Of a stretch of 64,000 nucleotides of DNA, positions 27,192-35,414 are shown piece after piece (position 1 is the stretch's first letter; each line of letters starts with the position of its first letter). This DNA is from Rhodoferax ferrireducens T118 (lineage in GTDB: Bacteria; Pseudomonadota; Gammaproteobacteria; Burkholderiales; Burkholderiaceae_C). The translations under genes and the position numbers were made by a program. The DNA lies in NCBI RefSeq assembly GCF_000013605.1, contig NC_007908.1:3534001-3598000 (forward strand), given 5' to 3'. The notes below the pieces were generated by a model. That model did not search any database and was not told the DNA's origin. It was given only the letters and a program-made list of their open reading frames with translations.

Positions 27192-28979
27192 TCAGGTTAA
27201 CGGTGGCGTGCTGGAGAGGACTTCTTCCAGCACCGTCAAACCTTCGGCCACACGCAAGGCACCGGCCAGCCGCAGCGGGCGCATGCCATCAAGCACGGCC
27301 TGGCGCTTGAGTGCATCGGCGTTGGGCTCCCGGGTTATTTTTTCCTTGAAGGCTTCACCGACGACCAGCAACTCATACAGGCCCATGCGGCCCATGAAGC
27401 CGGTCATGCGGCAATCGACACAGCCGACCGGCTTGAACGGTTTGTAGCCGCCGTTGATCTGCCACGGCTTGACCACACCGGCCAGTGCCTCGCGCGTCGC
27501 CGCTGGGTCGGGCACCTTGCAATGCGGGCACAAGGTGCGCACCAGGCGCTGCGCCAGCACACCCAGCAGCGTGGCAGTGATCAGGTAGGACGGCACACCC
27601 AGTTCCATCAAGCGCGTCACCGCTGACGGCGCGTCGTTGGTGTGCAAGGTGGAGAACACCAGATGGCCGGTGAGCGCGGCCTGCACCGCCATCTCGGCGG
27701 TCTGGCTGTCGCGGATCTCACCGACCATGATGATGTCGGGATCTTGCCGCATCAGGGCGCGCAGGCCTTCCGGAAAACCAAAATCGAGCTGCAGCTGCAC
27801 CTGGGTCTGGTTGAACGAAGGCTCAATCATTTCGATCGGGTCTTCCACCGTGCTGACGTTCACCTCCTCAGTGGCGATCCGTTTCAGGGTCGAATACAGG
27901 GTCGTGGTCTTGCCCGACCCGGTGGGTCCGGTGACCAGAATGATGCCGTTCGGCCGCTTGACCAAAGCCTCCCAGCGCTGCGCATCGTGGACTGAGAAAC
28001 CCAGGGCATCGAGGTCCTTGACGGTGGTGTCCGGGTCGAAGATCCGCATCACCATCTTCTCGCCAAAAGCGGTGGGCAGCGTCGAAATCCGCATCTCGAT
28101 TTCATCGCCGCGCGGATTGCGGGTCTTGATGCGGCCGTCTTGCGGACGGCGGCGTTCCACCACGTCCATGCGGCCCAGCAACTTGATGCGCGCCGTCATG
28201 GCGGTAAGCACGCCCATCGGCATCTGGTACACCGGGTGCAACACACCGTCAATGCGAAAGCGGATCACGCCCTGCTCGCGCCGCGGCTCCAGGTGAATGT
28301 CGCTGGCGCGCTGGTCAAACGCATATTGCCAGAGCCAGTCCACCACCTGCACGACACTCTGGTCGTTGGCATCAAGCTGTTTGTTGGTCTTGCCCAGTTC
28401 CACCAACTGCTCAAAACTGGCACCCCCGGCGTTGCCACCGGCCTTGTTGGCGGCACGCACCGACTTGGCCAGCGCAAAAAATTCTGCGGTGTAACGGTGA
28501 ATGTCCTGCGGGCTGGCCACCACCCGGCGCACGCTGCGGCGCGACTGCCGCTCCACTTCAGCCACCCAATCCGTCATGAAAGGTTCGGCGGTGGCCACCA
28601 CAATTTCACTCGGGGTAACTTGCACCGGCAAAATCTTGTGGCGCTCGGCATAGGCCGCACTCATGGTGTCGGCCACTTTGCCCACATCGACCTTGAGCGG
28701 GTCGATGCGCAAATAGTCCAGGCCGGCGCGCCCGGCCAGCCATTGGGTCAACAGCTCAATGTCCAGCGGCTTGCCATCACTGGCACGACGCACCGACACA
28801 CTGGCCAGGCGCACCAGGGGGTGCTGCACACTCTCGGCCTGGGCGCAGCGCGCGTTGATGCGCTGCGCTTCTTCGGTGCTAATGACGCCGTCGCCGTGCA
28901 ACCAGAGCACCAGGCTGCGCCAATCCAGCGGGCCGGCATGGGCCGGGTGGCGGGTCCTGGATGCTGCGGCGCTGTTCAT
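27192..28979 (-). CDS. GspE/PilB-type secretion ATPase
   Basis: 595-residue ATPase of the type II secretion/type IV pilus family. The N-terminal T2SSE/MshEN-like domain (about 40-190) precedes the ATPase core, with Walker A GPTGSGKTTTL, Asp box DPIEMIEP, Walker B DPDIIMVGEIRD, and the zinc motif CPHC...CVDC near the C-terminus. All catalytic parts look intact. The start at 28979 overlaps the upstream stop as ATGA. No pilin, GspF or secretin genes are nearby, so it is a solitary copy whose machine lies elsewhere. Confidence 0.9.
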   Translation of the reverse strand: MNSAAASRTRHPAHAGPLDWRSLVLWLHGDGVISTEEAQRINARCAQAESVQHPLVRLASVSVRRASDGKPLDIELLTQWLAGRAGLDYLRIDPLKVDVGKVADTMSAAYAERHKILPVQVTPSEIVVATAEPFMTDWVAEVERQSRRSVRRVVASPQDIHRYTAEFFALAKSVRAANKAGGNAGGASFEQLVELGKTNKQLDANDQSVVQVVDWLWQYAFDQRASDIHLEPRREQGVIRFRIDGVLHPVYQMPMGVLTAMTARIKLLGRMDVVERRRPQDGRIKTRNPRGDEIEMRISTLPTAFGEKMVMRIFDPDTTVKDLDALGFSVHDAQRWEALVKRPNGIILVTGPTGSGKTTTLYSTLKRIATEEVNVSTVEDPIEMIEPSFNQTQVQLQLDFGFPEGLRALMRQDPDIIMVGEIRDSQTAEMAVQAALTGHLVFSTLHTNDAPSAVTRLMELGVPSYLITATLLGVLAQRLVRTLCPHCKVPDPAATREALAGVVKPWQINGGYKPFKPVGCVDCRMTGFMGRMGLYELLVVGEAFKEKITREPNADALKRQAVLDGMRPLRLAGALRVAEGLTVLEEVLSSTPPLT

Positions 28980-29797
28980 GTCAGCATCGGCTTGAACACG
29001 CGCACCCACTTGCTGGCGGGCAGACCCCATTGCGCCTCGATGATGTCAGCGCGCGCCATCAACACCTCGCGCTTGGGGCGGCTTGGCGTACTCTGCGCCA
29101 GCACCACGGTATTGCCTTCGCGCGTGGGCTTGAAGGCCCAAACAGCTTCCTTGCCAAAAGCGGCCGATATTTTTTCGACACTGCGGGCAAAGCTGGAGGC
29201 GCGGCCGAACAGGTTCACCGTCATGCAGCCCTGCGGTGTCAACATACGCCGGCATTGGTTATAAAACGGCAGGCTGTCGAGCACCGGTGCCGCCGCCTCA
29301 TGGTCATATAGATCGACCTGCAGTGCGTCCACCGTGCCCCACCACTTGGGGTTCTGCATTTCTTGCGCGGCGTCCGCCAGCACCACCTGCAGGCGGGCGT
29401 TTTCAGCCGGCAGCTTGAACCAGCCACGGCAGGCGACAAGCACCTGCGGGTTAAGCTCAATGGCGGTTGTTTTCATGCGCAGCACTTTGTGGCAGAACTT
29501 GGTGAGGGACCCTGCACCCAAGCCCAGCTGCACCGCCTGGCGGTCTTTGACCGAATCGGGCTCCACAAAGAGCAGCCAGGCCATCATGCGCTGGATGTAC
29601 TCATGCACCAGCGCGTTGGGCTCGTCCAGGTACATCGAGCCCTGAATCCATTCGGTGCCAAGATGCAGGTGACGGACCGGGCCGTCGTCAGAGAAATTAA
29701 CTTCGGGGAGGGTGTGTGTGCGTTTTTTCAAGATGGGGCGATTATCCCCAAACGCTGTGCCGAACCGTTGAGAGAGCCCGCCGCCCTGCGCCCGCAC
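28976..29797 (-). CDS. spermidine-synthase-like methyltransferase-fold protein
   Basis: Rossmann-fold protein of the spermidine-synthase-like group, about 273 residues. The nucleotide loop is AVQLGLGAGSLTKF, followed by AIELNPQV and the acidic VDALQVDLYDHEAAAP. Aminopropyltransferase function is uncertain, since many such proteins are of unknown role. The start is unclear: GTG 29797 or TTG 29731, neither with a good ribosome site. It is translationally coupled to the GspE-type ATPase. Confidence 0.75.
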   Translation of the reverse strand: MRAQGGGLSQRFGTAFGDNRPILKKRTHTLPEVNFSDDGPVRHLHLGTEWIQGSMYLDEPNALVHEYIQRMMAWLLFVEPDSVKDRQAVQLGLGAGSLTKFCHKVLRMKTTAIELNPQVLVACRGWFKLPAENARLQVVLADAAQEMQNPKWWGTVDALQVDLYDHEAAAPVLDSLPFYNQCRRMLTPQGCMTVNLFGRASSFARSVEKISAAFGKEAVWAFKPTREGNTVVLAQSTPSRPKREVLMARADIIEAQWGLPASKWVRVFKPMLT

Positions 29798-29803
29798 GGG
29801 CGT

Positions 29804-30421
29804 TCAGAGCAGCCCGGCCGCCGCCACCGCCTTGCGCCAGGCCGCGAGCTTGCGCTCAAAACTCCAGCTGGCATTGGCCGGGCTGGTTGAGGGCAACTTG
29901 AGCACCGGCAGGCCCAAGGTGGCGGTGTATTTGGCGTGCCGAAAGCTCTCGCCGCCGTTGTGGGCAATCAGCTGAAGTTGCGGGCAGCGAAGCCTGAGTC
30001 CGCTGAAATCGTTGACCTGTGGCTGGCGAATGGCCGTGTCCAGACTGCCTTCGCGCTCGCAGGAGGCATAGACATCCCAAATACCAAGACCTTGCGCCAG
30101 CAGCCAGGCGCTACGTTCTTGATAGCTAGCTGCGCTTATTCCACGGGGGCTGGAAGGGAAAATAGCTTGAAGAATTCGCCAAAACTGGTTTTGCGGGTGG
30201 GCGTAATACTGCTGCCGCGCCAGCGAGGTGATGCTTGGGAAACTGCCCAACACCAGCAGCCTGGTGTTCTCGGAGACGAGGGGTGGCAAGCCGAACAGGC
30301 GTGGCGTTTGGGGCGAGATGGCAGCGCTCTGTTGGTCTTTGACCATCAGTCCGGGAGATGGGGATTCAATGGGATCGTCGGGCCGTGTGACGGCTAGAAC
30401 ATTTGTGGACTGGTATTGCAC
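29804..30421 (-). CDS. hypoxanthine/uracil-DNA glycosylase family protein
   Basis: About 205 residues of the uracil-DNA-glycosylase superfamily, closest in motifs to bacterial DNA-deoxyinosine glycosylase: LVLGSFPS, QYYAHPQNQFWRIL, GLGIWDVYASCEREGSLD, HNGGESF and LPSTSPANA. It would remove deaminated bases in base-excision repair. GTG at 30421 overlaps the upstream gene; an ATG at 30346 is an alternative. Repeat copy D is embedded in the middle and encodes ISAASYQ. Confidence 0.85.
   Translation of the reverse strand: MQYQSTNVLAVTRPDDPIESPSPGLMVKDQQSAAISPQTPRLFGLPPLVSENTRLLVLGSFPSITSLARQQYYAHPQNQFWRILQAIFPSSPRGISAASYQERSAWLLAQGLGIWDVYASCEREGSLDTAIRQPQVNDFSGLRLRCPQLQLIAHNGGESFRHAKYTATLGLPVLKLPSTSPANASWSFERKLAAWRKAVAAAGLL
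30119..30170 (+). repeat. dispersed repeat, copy D (inside DNA glycosylase gene)
   Basis: Plus strand has TTGATAGCTAGCTGCGCTTA then TTCCACGGGGGCTGGAAGGG and AAAATAGCTTGAAG. Antisense to the glycosylase gene and read through in frame. Confidence 0.7.
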
Positions 30422-31248
30422 ACTTGCGCGAGTTTGGTTTTTTTGACAAATGCTGGTTTTACGCTGCGCCGCTCAGCCTGCTGAAGCCAGGCAAACAGGC
30501 CTGGATCACGCGCTTCTACTTGCGCTTCCACCTCTTGCAGACTGGCGAGGTAGGGCGCCACGGGTCCATAGTAATCCGTTTGAGGTCCAATGGCCCTGAA
30601 GGCGATGTTCATGCGCATCAGCGAGCGCGCCAGGGGGCGCTCCATGGCGGCGTACCAGTGGCTGATGTCATTGGCGCGGCTGTAGGCGTACATCTGGCGA
30701 TAGAGCGTCAGCAGAACTTGCGAGGCGTCATCGCGCCTCACGCCCGGGGACACCGCGTGCGTCTGCACCGCCGTCACGCCTGCGAGCCGGGTACCCCGCT
30801 GGCGCCGATAGTCACAGCGCAGCATGAGCCGGCTGACCTCTGCGGCGCGGGCCGGCATGGGTAGTTTTGAACCGTCGGCAGAGGTGATGCAATGGCTTTG
30901 AAACGGGAACCGCTGGTCAACATCCGGGCGAACCAGGCGAACATAACCCACCAACTCATCCTGCGAGTCGAAGGCATAAAAATGTTCTGCGGCGTCGTCG
31001 TGTTCGTCGGACTCCACACCATCCGGGTAGTCGTCGGGAGAGAGGTAACTGCACTCCACGCAATAAACCTGGTACCTGAGTTCCATGGCGCTTCTAAAAG
31101 CACGATCCTGGACGCGCAGGCCACGCTGATCCCAATGCGTGGTGCCAACAGATGGCTTCATCAAACGCGCCGCAATGTCAATGTCTCGTGTGGGGTGATC
31201 AAGTCTTCCAAATCGATGGTCTTTGGTCTCAAAACGATGTGTCTTCAT
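30394..31248 (-). CDS. PEP-CTERM/exosortase-associated acyltransferase 1
   Basis: 284-residue protein of the exosortase-associated acyltransferase family, related to autoinducer/N-acyl amino acid synthases. Typical stretches are RYQVYCVECSYLSPDDYPDG, DEHDDAAEHFYAFDS, GYVRLVRPD, FPFQSHC, EVSRLMLRCDYRR, LTLYRQMYAYSRAN and HWYAAMERPLARSLMRM. The family's substrate is not known. It is divergent from the ThiF-like gene. A second member lies at 33583-34308; the two share most of these motifs, but this one has about 30 extra residues at each end. Confidence 0.88.
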   Translation of the reverse strand: MKTHRFETKDHRFGRLDHPTRDIDIAARLMKPSVGTTHWDQRGLRVQDRAFRSAMELRYQVYCVECSYLSPDDYPDGVESDEHDDAAEHFYAFDSQDELVGYVRLVRPDVDQRFPFQSHCITSADGSKLPMPARAAEVSRLMLRCDYRRQRGTRLAGVTAVQTHAVSPGVRRDDASQVLLTLYRQMYAYSRANDISHWYAAMERPLARSLMRMNIAFRAIGPQTDYYGPVAPYLASLQEVEAQVEARDPGLFAWLQQAERRSVKPAFVKKTKLAQVCNTSPQMF

Positions 31249-31493
31249 GGCGTCGCGTGTCAGTAAAAGGATTTGATTCGCGGTGATCCTAAGCCTGATT
31301 GCTTAAAATATGGGCGGGGTTTACAGACTGTTTCGAGTAGCGCACTATTCCAACTGTTTTTTTAAATATGAAGTGACACACTGAGGCCGATTTCGTCACA
31401 GGTTCGTTACAGGTTCATTCGAATACGAGGGTCGTCTGCGCGCTTGGTAAAGTGAAAAAGTATTGGTTTTCTTTGACATGGGAGAGTTGACAA
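31249..31493. promoter_or_regulatory. divergent region with tandem CAGGTTC repeat
   Basis: 245 bases between acyltransferase 1 and the ThiF-like gene. It contains two tandem copies of ACAGGTTC (around 31397-31417) separated by about ten bases, a possible operator. The thiF-side gene has GGGAGAG before its ATG. No unambiguous -35/-10 pair was assigned. Confidence 0.4.
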
Positions 31494-32339
31494 ATGACAA
31501 ACGCTTTTGATTACGAAACATCGGTCACCCGAAATAGCGGCTACATCTCGGCCGAGACGCAAGCAAAGATAAGAAAGACCAGACTACTGATCGCTGGCTG
31601 CGGAATTGGCAGCAGCCCCGCAGTTTGTGCAGCCCGCATGGGCTTCGAAAATTTTGTCTTGGTGGACGGCGATGTGGTCGACGCGCACAACCTGAATCGC
31701 CAGTTCTACGACTTTGCCGATATTGGCAAGCCCAAGGTCGCGGCGCTGAAAGACAAGATCCTGAGAATCAACCCAGAGGCCAAGGTAGAGGCCATTGAGG
31801 CCTATCTGGATGCAGACAACACGCAAGAGATTGTTGGCAAGGCAGATATCGTTTTTGATACGGTTGACTTCCTTGACTTGCCAGCGATCCTGCGCTTGCA
31901 CGACAGTGCGAAGAAACACAAGGCACACATTTTTACAGCCTTGAGCGTGGGCTTTGGCGCATTGGTCTGGTATTTCCCGGCGGGTTCCAGCCTGACATTG
32001 ACCGACATCCTGGCCCCGGACATCGCGGGGTCAAGCGCGGGTGGTACTGTCCCGAGCTACGCCGACGTTTTCGCATCGTTCATACAGCGCCTTGCGCCAC
32101 ATCTCGATGCCGAGGTCGTCGAGCAGGTCAGCAAGGTACTCACCATGATGAAGGATGGCAAGCCCTGCCCGGCCTCGCAAGTTGCCGTCGGCAGCTTTGC
32201 GATCGGCGCCATGGCCATGTCCATGATGCACGACTTGCTGGCGGGCAATCCCATACCCTCGGCCCCCAAATTGGTCCTCCACAGCTTCAGGAGTTATCAG
32301 ACCCAGATAGTGGATGTATCGACCAGCCAGCCGGACTGA
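31494..32339 (+). CDS. ThiF/E1-like adenylyltransferase-fold protein
   Basis: 281 residues of the ThiF/MoeB/E1 superfamily, which adenylate a C-terminal carboxylate of a carrier or peptide. The nucleotide loop is GCGIGSS (35-41), the acidic strand LVDGD (56-60), NLNRQ (66-70) and GKPK (78-81) with the expected Lys. VFDTVDFLD stands at the catalytic Asp region. It lacks the CxxC zinc pairs of MoeB/ThiF, and no sulfurtransferase Cys is evident. The C-terminal half is not assigned. It lies between two PEP-CTERM-associated acyltransferases, so it may activate an amino acid or peptide for acylation; inference only. Confidence 0.85.
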   Translation: MTNAFDYETSVTRNSGYISAETQAKIRKTRLLIAGCGIGSSPAVCAARMGFENFVLVDGDVVDAHNLNRQFYDFADIGKPKVAALKDKILRINPEAKVEAIEAYLDADNTQEIVGKADIVFDTVDFLDLPAILRLHDSAKKHKAHIFTALSVGFGALVWYFPAGSSLTLTDILAPDIAGSSAGGTVPSYADVFASFIQRLAPHLDAEVVEQVSKVLTMMKDGKPCPASQVAVGSFAIGAMAMSMMHDLLAGNPIPSAPKLVLHSFRSYQTQIVDVSTSQPD

Positions 32340-32556
32340 GACCGTCAAAGCGAATTTGGGGTCCTTAGCACGCTGTGTCTCTGTCGGATATTTTTACAAC
32401 TGCCTGAACGGGTGATAAAGCGAAACGCCTTACCTGTCATCTAAGTGTTTGATTTTAAATAAAAAGCAAGAACTTATCGAAGCTCGGCACGGTATGTGCT
32501 TTATTGAATTTAACAGCGGCCGCTTTCTGGTACTGTTACTTTTAAGGAGTTCGAAG

Positions 32557-33450
32557 ATGAAGATGCATATCAAAGCGCTGGCCGTCGCTGCAATGACTGC
32601 GGTGGCGTCGCTGGCAGCAACAGCCGCCCCGCTGGATACTTTGGCGGGCCCTTACAACTGGAAGCTTCAGGGCACGACCAGTGAGTACAGCCCGGTGGCC
32701 TACGGTACTACCCTCGCAGAATCAACGTGGGGCATCGGTCAAATCACCAACATAAACAAAACCAACGGTGATCCTGCTTGGACCAGTGGGCTGGGCGGTG
32801 ATTACCTCTACTTCATGCTCTACGGCATCGCCGACCTCTCGGTCATCCCGGTAAGCTCAGGCTTTAATATCTTCAACGTAGGTTGTACCGGTGGTGTGGG
32901 TTGTGATGGAAAGATTCACGTGGACATCTATCGCATGTCATCACCAATTTCAAGCATTCTCCAGCAGGATCCTGATAATCGTCTCGGCTTCAATGGCTTC
33001 AATGGCCTGACCAACGCCGCGGGCGCCAGCCTGTATTTGGGACTTGAGTTGATGCCGGGCAAAGTGACCGTTGATGATCCTTCGACTCTTGTTGATGAAA
33101 GAACTGCGACGCTGTTCCAGAATGCAAACGCCAATACGCTTCCAACAACGGGTGCCGGTACGTTCTTTGCTGAAGCCACCAGCGGGTCCGGCATGGCCCA
33201 ATGGAATAGCAATGGTTTTGCGCTACCTGGTGGTCTTTTTGCGGATTTCGACTCAAACTTCACACTGAAGCCCAACCTTGTGGCGGCTGGCGGTGCGTGC
33301 CCAAATGGTTCCCTGCCTGATCAGTGTTTCCTCGGACTGATCAACGACCCGGTTCAAAGCAACGCGATCCCTGAACCAGGCAGCTTGGCTTTGGTTGGCC
33401 TCGCATTGGCTGCATTTGGTGTGATCCGTCGCCGGGACAACAAGAAATAA
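32557..33450 (+). CDS. PEP-CTERM sorting-domain protein
   Basis: 297-residue exported protein with a signal peptide ending around ATAAP and a C-terminal PEP-CTERM signal IPEPGSLALVGLALAAFGV followed by IRRRDNKK. Exosortase would cleave this tag, and such proteins usually end up in the extracellular matrix or on the surface. The middle region resembles no named domain; two Cys pairs are visible (GCTGGVGC, and ACPNGSLPDQC). AAGGAG seven bases before the ATG fixes the start. A strong terminator follows. No exosortase gene is in the window. Confidence 0.92.
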   Translation: MKMHIKALAVAAMTAVASLAATAAPLDTLAGPYNWKLQGTTSEYSPVAYGTTLAESTWGIGQITNINKTNGDPAWTSGLGGDYLYFMLYGIADLSVIPVSSGFNIFNVGCTGGVGCDGKIHVDIYRMSSPISSILQQDPDNRLGFNGFNGLTNAAGASLYLGLELMPGKVTVDDPSTLVDERTATLFQNANANTLPTTGAGTFFAEATSGSGMAQWNSNGFALPGGLFADFDSNFTLKPNLVAAGGACPNGSLPDQCFLGLINDPVQSNAIPEPGSLALVGLALAAFGVIRRRDNKK

Positions 33451-33470
33451 GCTCCAAAGCTACCCCCCAA

Positions 33471-33503
33471 AAACTGCCTGGTTGAAGCCAGGCAGTTTTT
33501 TTT
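33471..33503 (+). terminator. rho-independent terminator after PEP-CTERM gene
   Basis: Perfect stem CTGCCTGG (33474-33481) with CCAGGCAG (33488-33495), loop TTGAAG, then eight T. The A-run before the stem means it may act on both strands, also ending transcription of the convergent acyltransferase gene. Confidence 0.85.
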
Positions 33504-33582
33504 GTTTTTGGAGACTTTGGATTTGGAGTCTTTGGAAATAGCCGTCCCGGACAGTCGCGGAATCCGGATCAAACACCCGAGA

Positions 33583-34308
33583 TCAGACGTCCATATTTTC
33601 CGGCTTTTGCATCCAGGCCATCAGCGCCGGATTTCTCTGCTCAAGATGAGCCTCCAGCTCATGCAGAGCGCCAAGGTAAGGTGCCACCACACCGTAATAG
33701 TCGCTCGGCGGTCCGATCTGCCGAAAGGCAAAATTCATCTGGTTCAAGGCGCGGGCCAAAAGACGCTCCATGGCCGCGTACCAGTAATGAACACCGTGGG
33801 CGAGGCTGAAGGCGTACATCTGACGGTACAGACTCAACAGAATCTGGGGCGAATGGTCGCGCAGTTCATGTACGACCCGCGCCGGGTCTTCGTCGACCGT
33901 GACCCCCTCCAGCACATCGCCACGCCGGCGCCGGTAGTCGCTGCGCACCATCAGCCGGCTAATCTCGGCCGCCTGCGAGGGCGGCGCCAGCGCGGCACCC
34001 TCCAGCAAATCGCTGCAATGACTTTGAAACGGAAAAGACTGTGTCAGGTCAGGCGGCACCAGACGCACATAGCCCACCAACTCACGGCGCAAATTGAAGG
34101 CGCAGAAATGCGCCGACGCGGCGTCGTATTCGTCTATTTCGCAGCCGTCCGGGTAATTGGCAGCAGGCAAAAAGCCGCGTTCCAGACAGTAGACCTGAAA
34201 CCGCAGTTCAAACACCCGTTGCATCAGGGCGTTGTCTCGACCCTGAATGACCTCACAGCTGTGAAACAGGGGGGCAAACTCCGCGTGATCGATCAATGAG
34301 GTGGTCAT
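33583..34308 (-). CDS. PEP-CTERM/exosortase-associated acyltransferase 2
   Basis: 241 residues, same family as acyltransferase 1. Shared motifs are FQVYCLERGFLP, YPDGCEIDEYDAASAHFCAF, ELVGYVRLVPPD, FPFQSHC, EISRLMVRSDYRRRRG, LSLYRQMYAFSLAHG, HYWYAAMERLLARALNQM and DYYGVVAPYL. AGGA lies about seven bases before the ATG. It converges on the PEP-CTERM gene. Presence of two copies around a ThiF gene suggests different substrates or duplication. Confidence 0.88.
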   Translation of the reverse strand: MTTSLIDHAEFAPLFHSCEVIQGRDNALMQRVFELRFQVYCLERGFLPAANYPDGCEIDEYDAASAHFCAFNLRRELVGYVRLVPPDLTQSFPFQSHCSDLLEGAALAPPSQAAEISRLMVRSDYRRRRGDVLEGVTVDEDPARVVHELRDHSPQILLSLYRQMYAFSLAHGVHYWYAAMERLLARALNQMNFAFRQIGPPSDYYGVVAPYLGALHELEAHLEQRNPALMAWMQKPENMDV

Positions 34309-34430
34309 GCGATGTCCTGATGATGCAAAGTTCTGAAAGCTGATCCCAGTGGATCATGGGACAGTTTGCGACTTGCCAGCCGATACCAGCTTGCGAAAAA
34401 TCAATCCACCCGGTTGGCTGCCGCCGGGAA

Positions 34431-35282
34431 TTAAAGCGGCAATAAGGCGCGCAGCCGCGGCAGAGCCACCAGCGCGTTGCGCGTCGTCGCCTCAGCCAAT
34501 TCGTCAGCACTGATGCCGCGTAGCGCCGCCAATTCAGCCCCTATGCGCGGCAACTCGCCGGGCTCATTGCGGCCCTGCGCTGCACCCGCGGCGCGCTGCT
34601 CAGCCGTTTTGTACAACCAGTGCGGCGGCATGTCGGGCGCATCGGTTTCCATCACGATGGCGTCTAGGGGCAGGCTGATCGCCAGGCGTCGCAACTGCAG
34701 CGCACGTTCATAAGTCAATGCACCGCCAAAGCCGAGCTTGAAGCCCAGTGCCATGAAGGCGTGGGCCTGCTGCTCGCTGCCATTGAAGGCGTGGGCAATG
34801 CCATGCCACTGCCCGCGAGCGCCAGCGACCTCGCGCAAGCCTTTGAGCACCCGGTCCACCGAGCGGCGTGTATGCAATATCACCGGCAAGTCGTACTTTT
34901 GCGCCAACCTGAGCTGTGCCAGAAAAAAATATTCCTGGCGCTCGCGCAGCGGGCTGACACACAACTCCGGCAGAAAGAAATCCAGCCCTATTTCACCGAC
35001 GGCCACCAGGCGCGGGTCATCCCGGTGCTGCATCAACGTGGCGTCCAGGCGGCTCAGATGAGCGTCCAACGCCGGCTTGACACACAAAGGGTGAATGCCC
35101 AGTGCATAGCTGTCACCGGTTGTGTGCGCCAGCTCCCGCACGACATCAAAGTTGCCAAGCTCGACGGCGGGCAACACACAATGAGCTACGCTATTAATAG
35201 CAGCCCGCGCCCGCACTGCCTGGGCTAGAGGCCTAGACTTTTGTGCATCCAGGTGGCAATGGGTGTCGATCCAAATGGTCAT
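34431..35282 (-). CDS. tatD: TatD-family metal-dependent hydrolase
   Basis: TIM-barrel metallohydrolase, 283 residues. Metal ligands appear in DTHCHLD (N-terminus), VGEIGLDF, ILHTRR, AHAFNG and METDAPD. TatD proteins act as DNA exo/endonucleases or quality-control hydrolases. The ATG at 35282 begins right at the fold; a GTG at 35309 is possible. No clear ribosome site. Repeat copy G encodes part of the region after the first ligand pair (AAINSVAHC). Confidence 0.9.
   Translation of the reverse strand: MTIWIDTHCHLDAQKSRPLAQAVRARAAINSVAHCVLPAVELGNFDVVRELAHTTGDSYALGIHPLCVKPALDAHLSRLDATLMQHRDDPRLVAVGEIGLDFFLPELCVSPLRERQEYFFLAQLRLAQKYDLPVILHTRRSVDRVLKGLREVAGARGQWHGIAHAFNGSEQQAHAFMALGFKLGFGGALTYERALQLRRLAISLPLDAIVMETDAPDMPPHWLYKTAEQRAAGAAQGRNEPGELPRIGAELAALRGISADELAEATTRNALVALPRLRALLPL
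35184..35230 (+). repeat. dispersed repeat, degenerate copy G (inside tatD)
   Basis: Plus strand GAGCTACGCTATTAATAGCA ... GGGCTAGAGG keeps the two ends of the family but is diverged in the middle. Antisense to tatD. Confidence 0.45.
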
Positions 35283-35414
35283 ACAGGGAAAGTACCATAT
35301 CTTCGTCACGACACCGACACCAAAATGTCATTTAGCCGCCGTATGCTCGGTAGACTTTTGGGCGTCATCGTCCAAATTGAATGTTGTCATCCCTTAATTA
35401 GGAAGGAAACCCCT

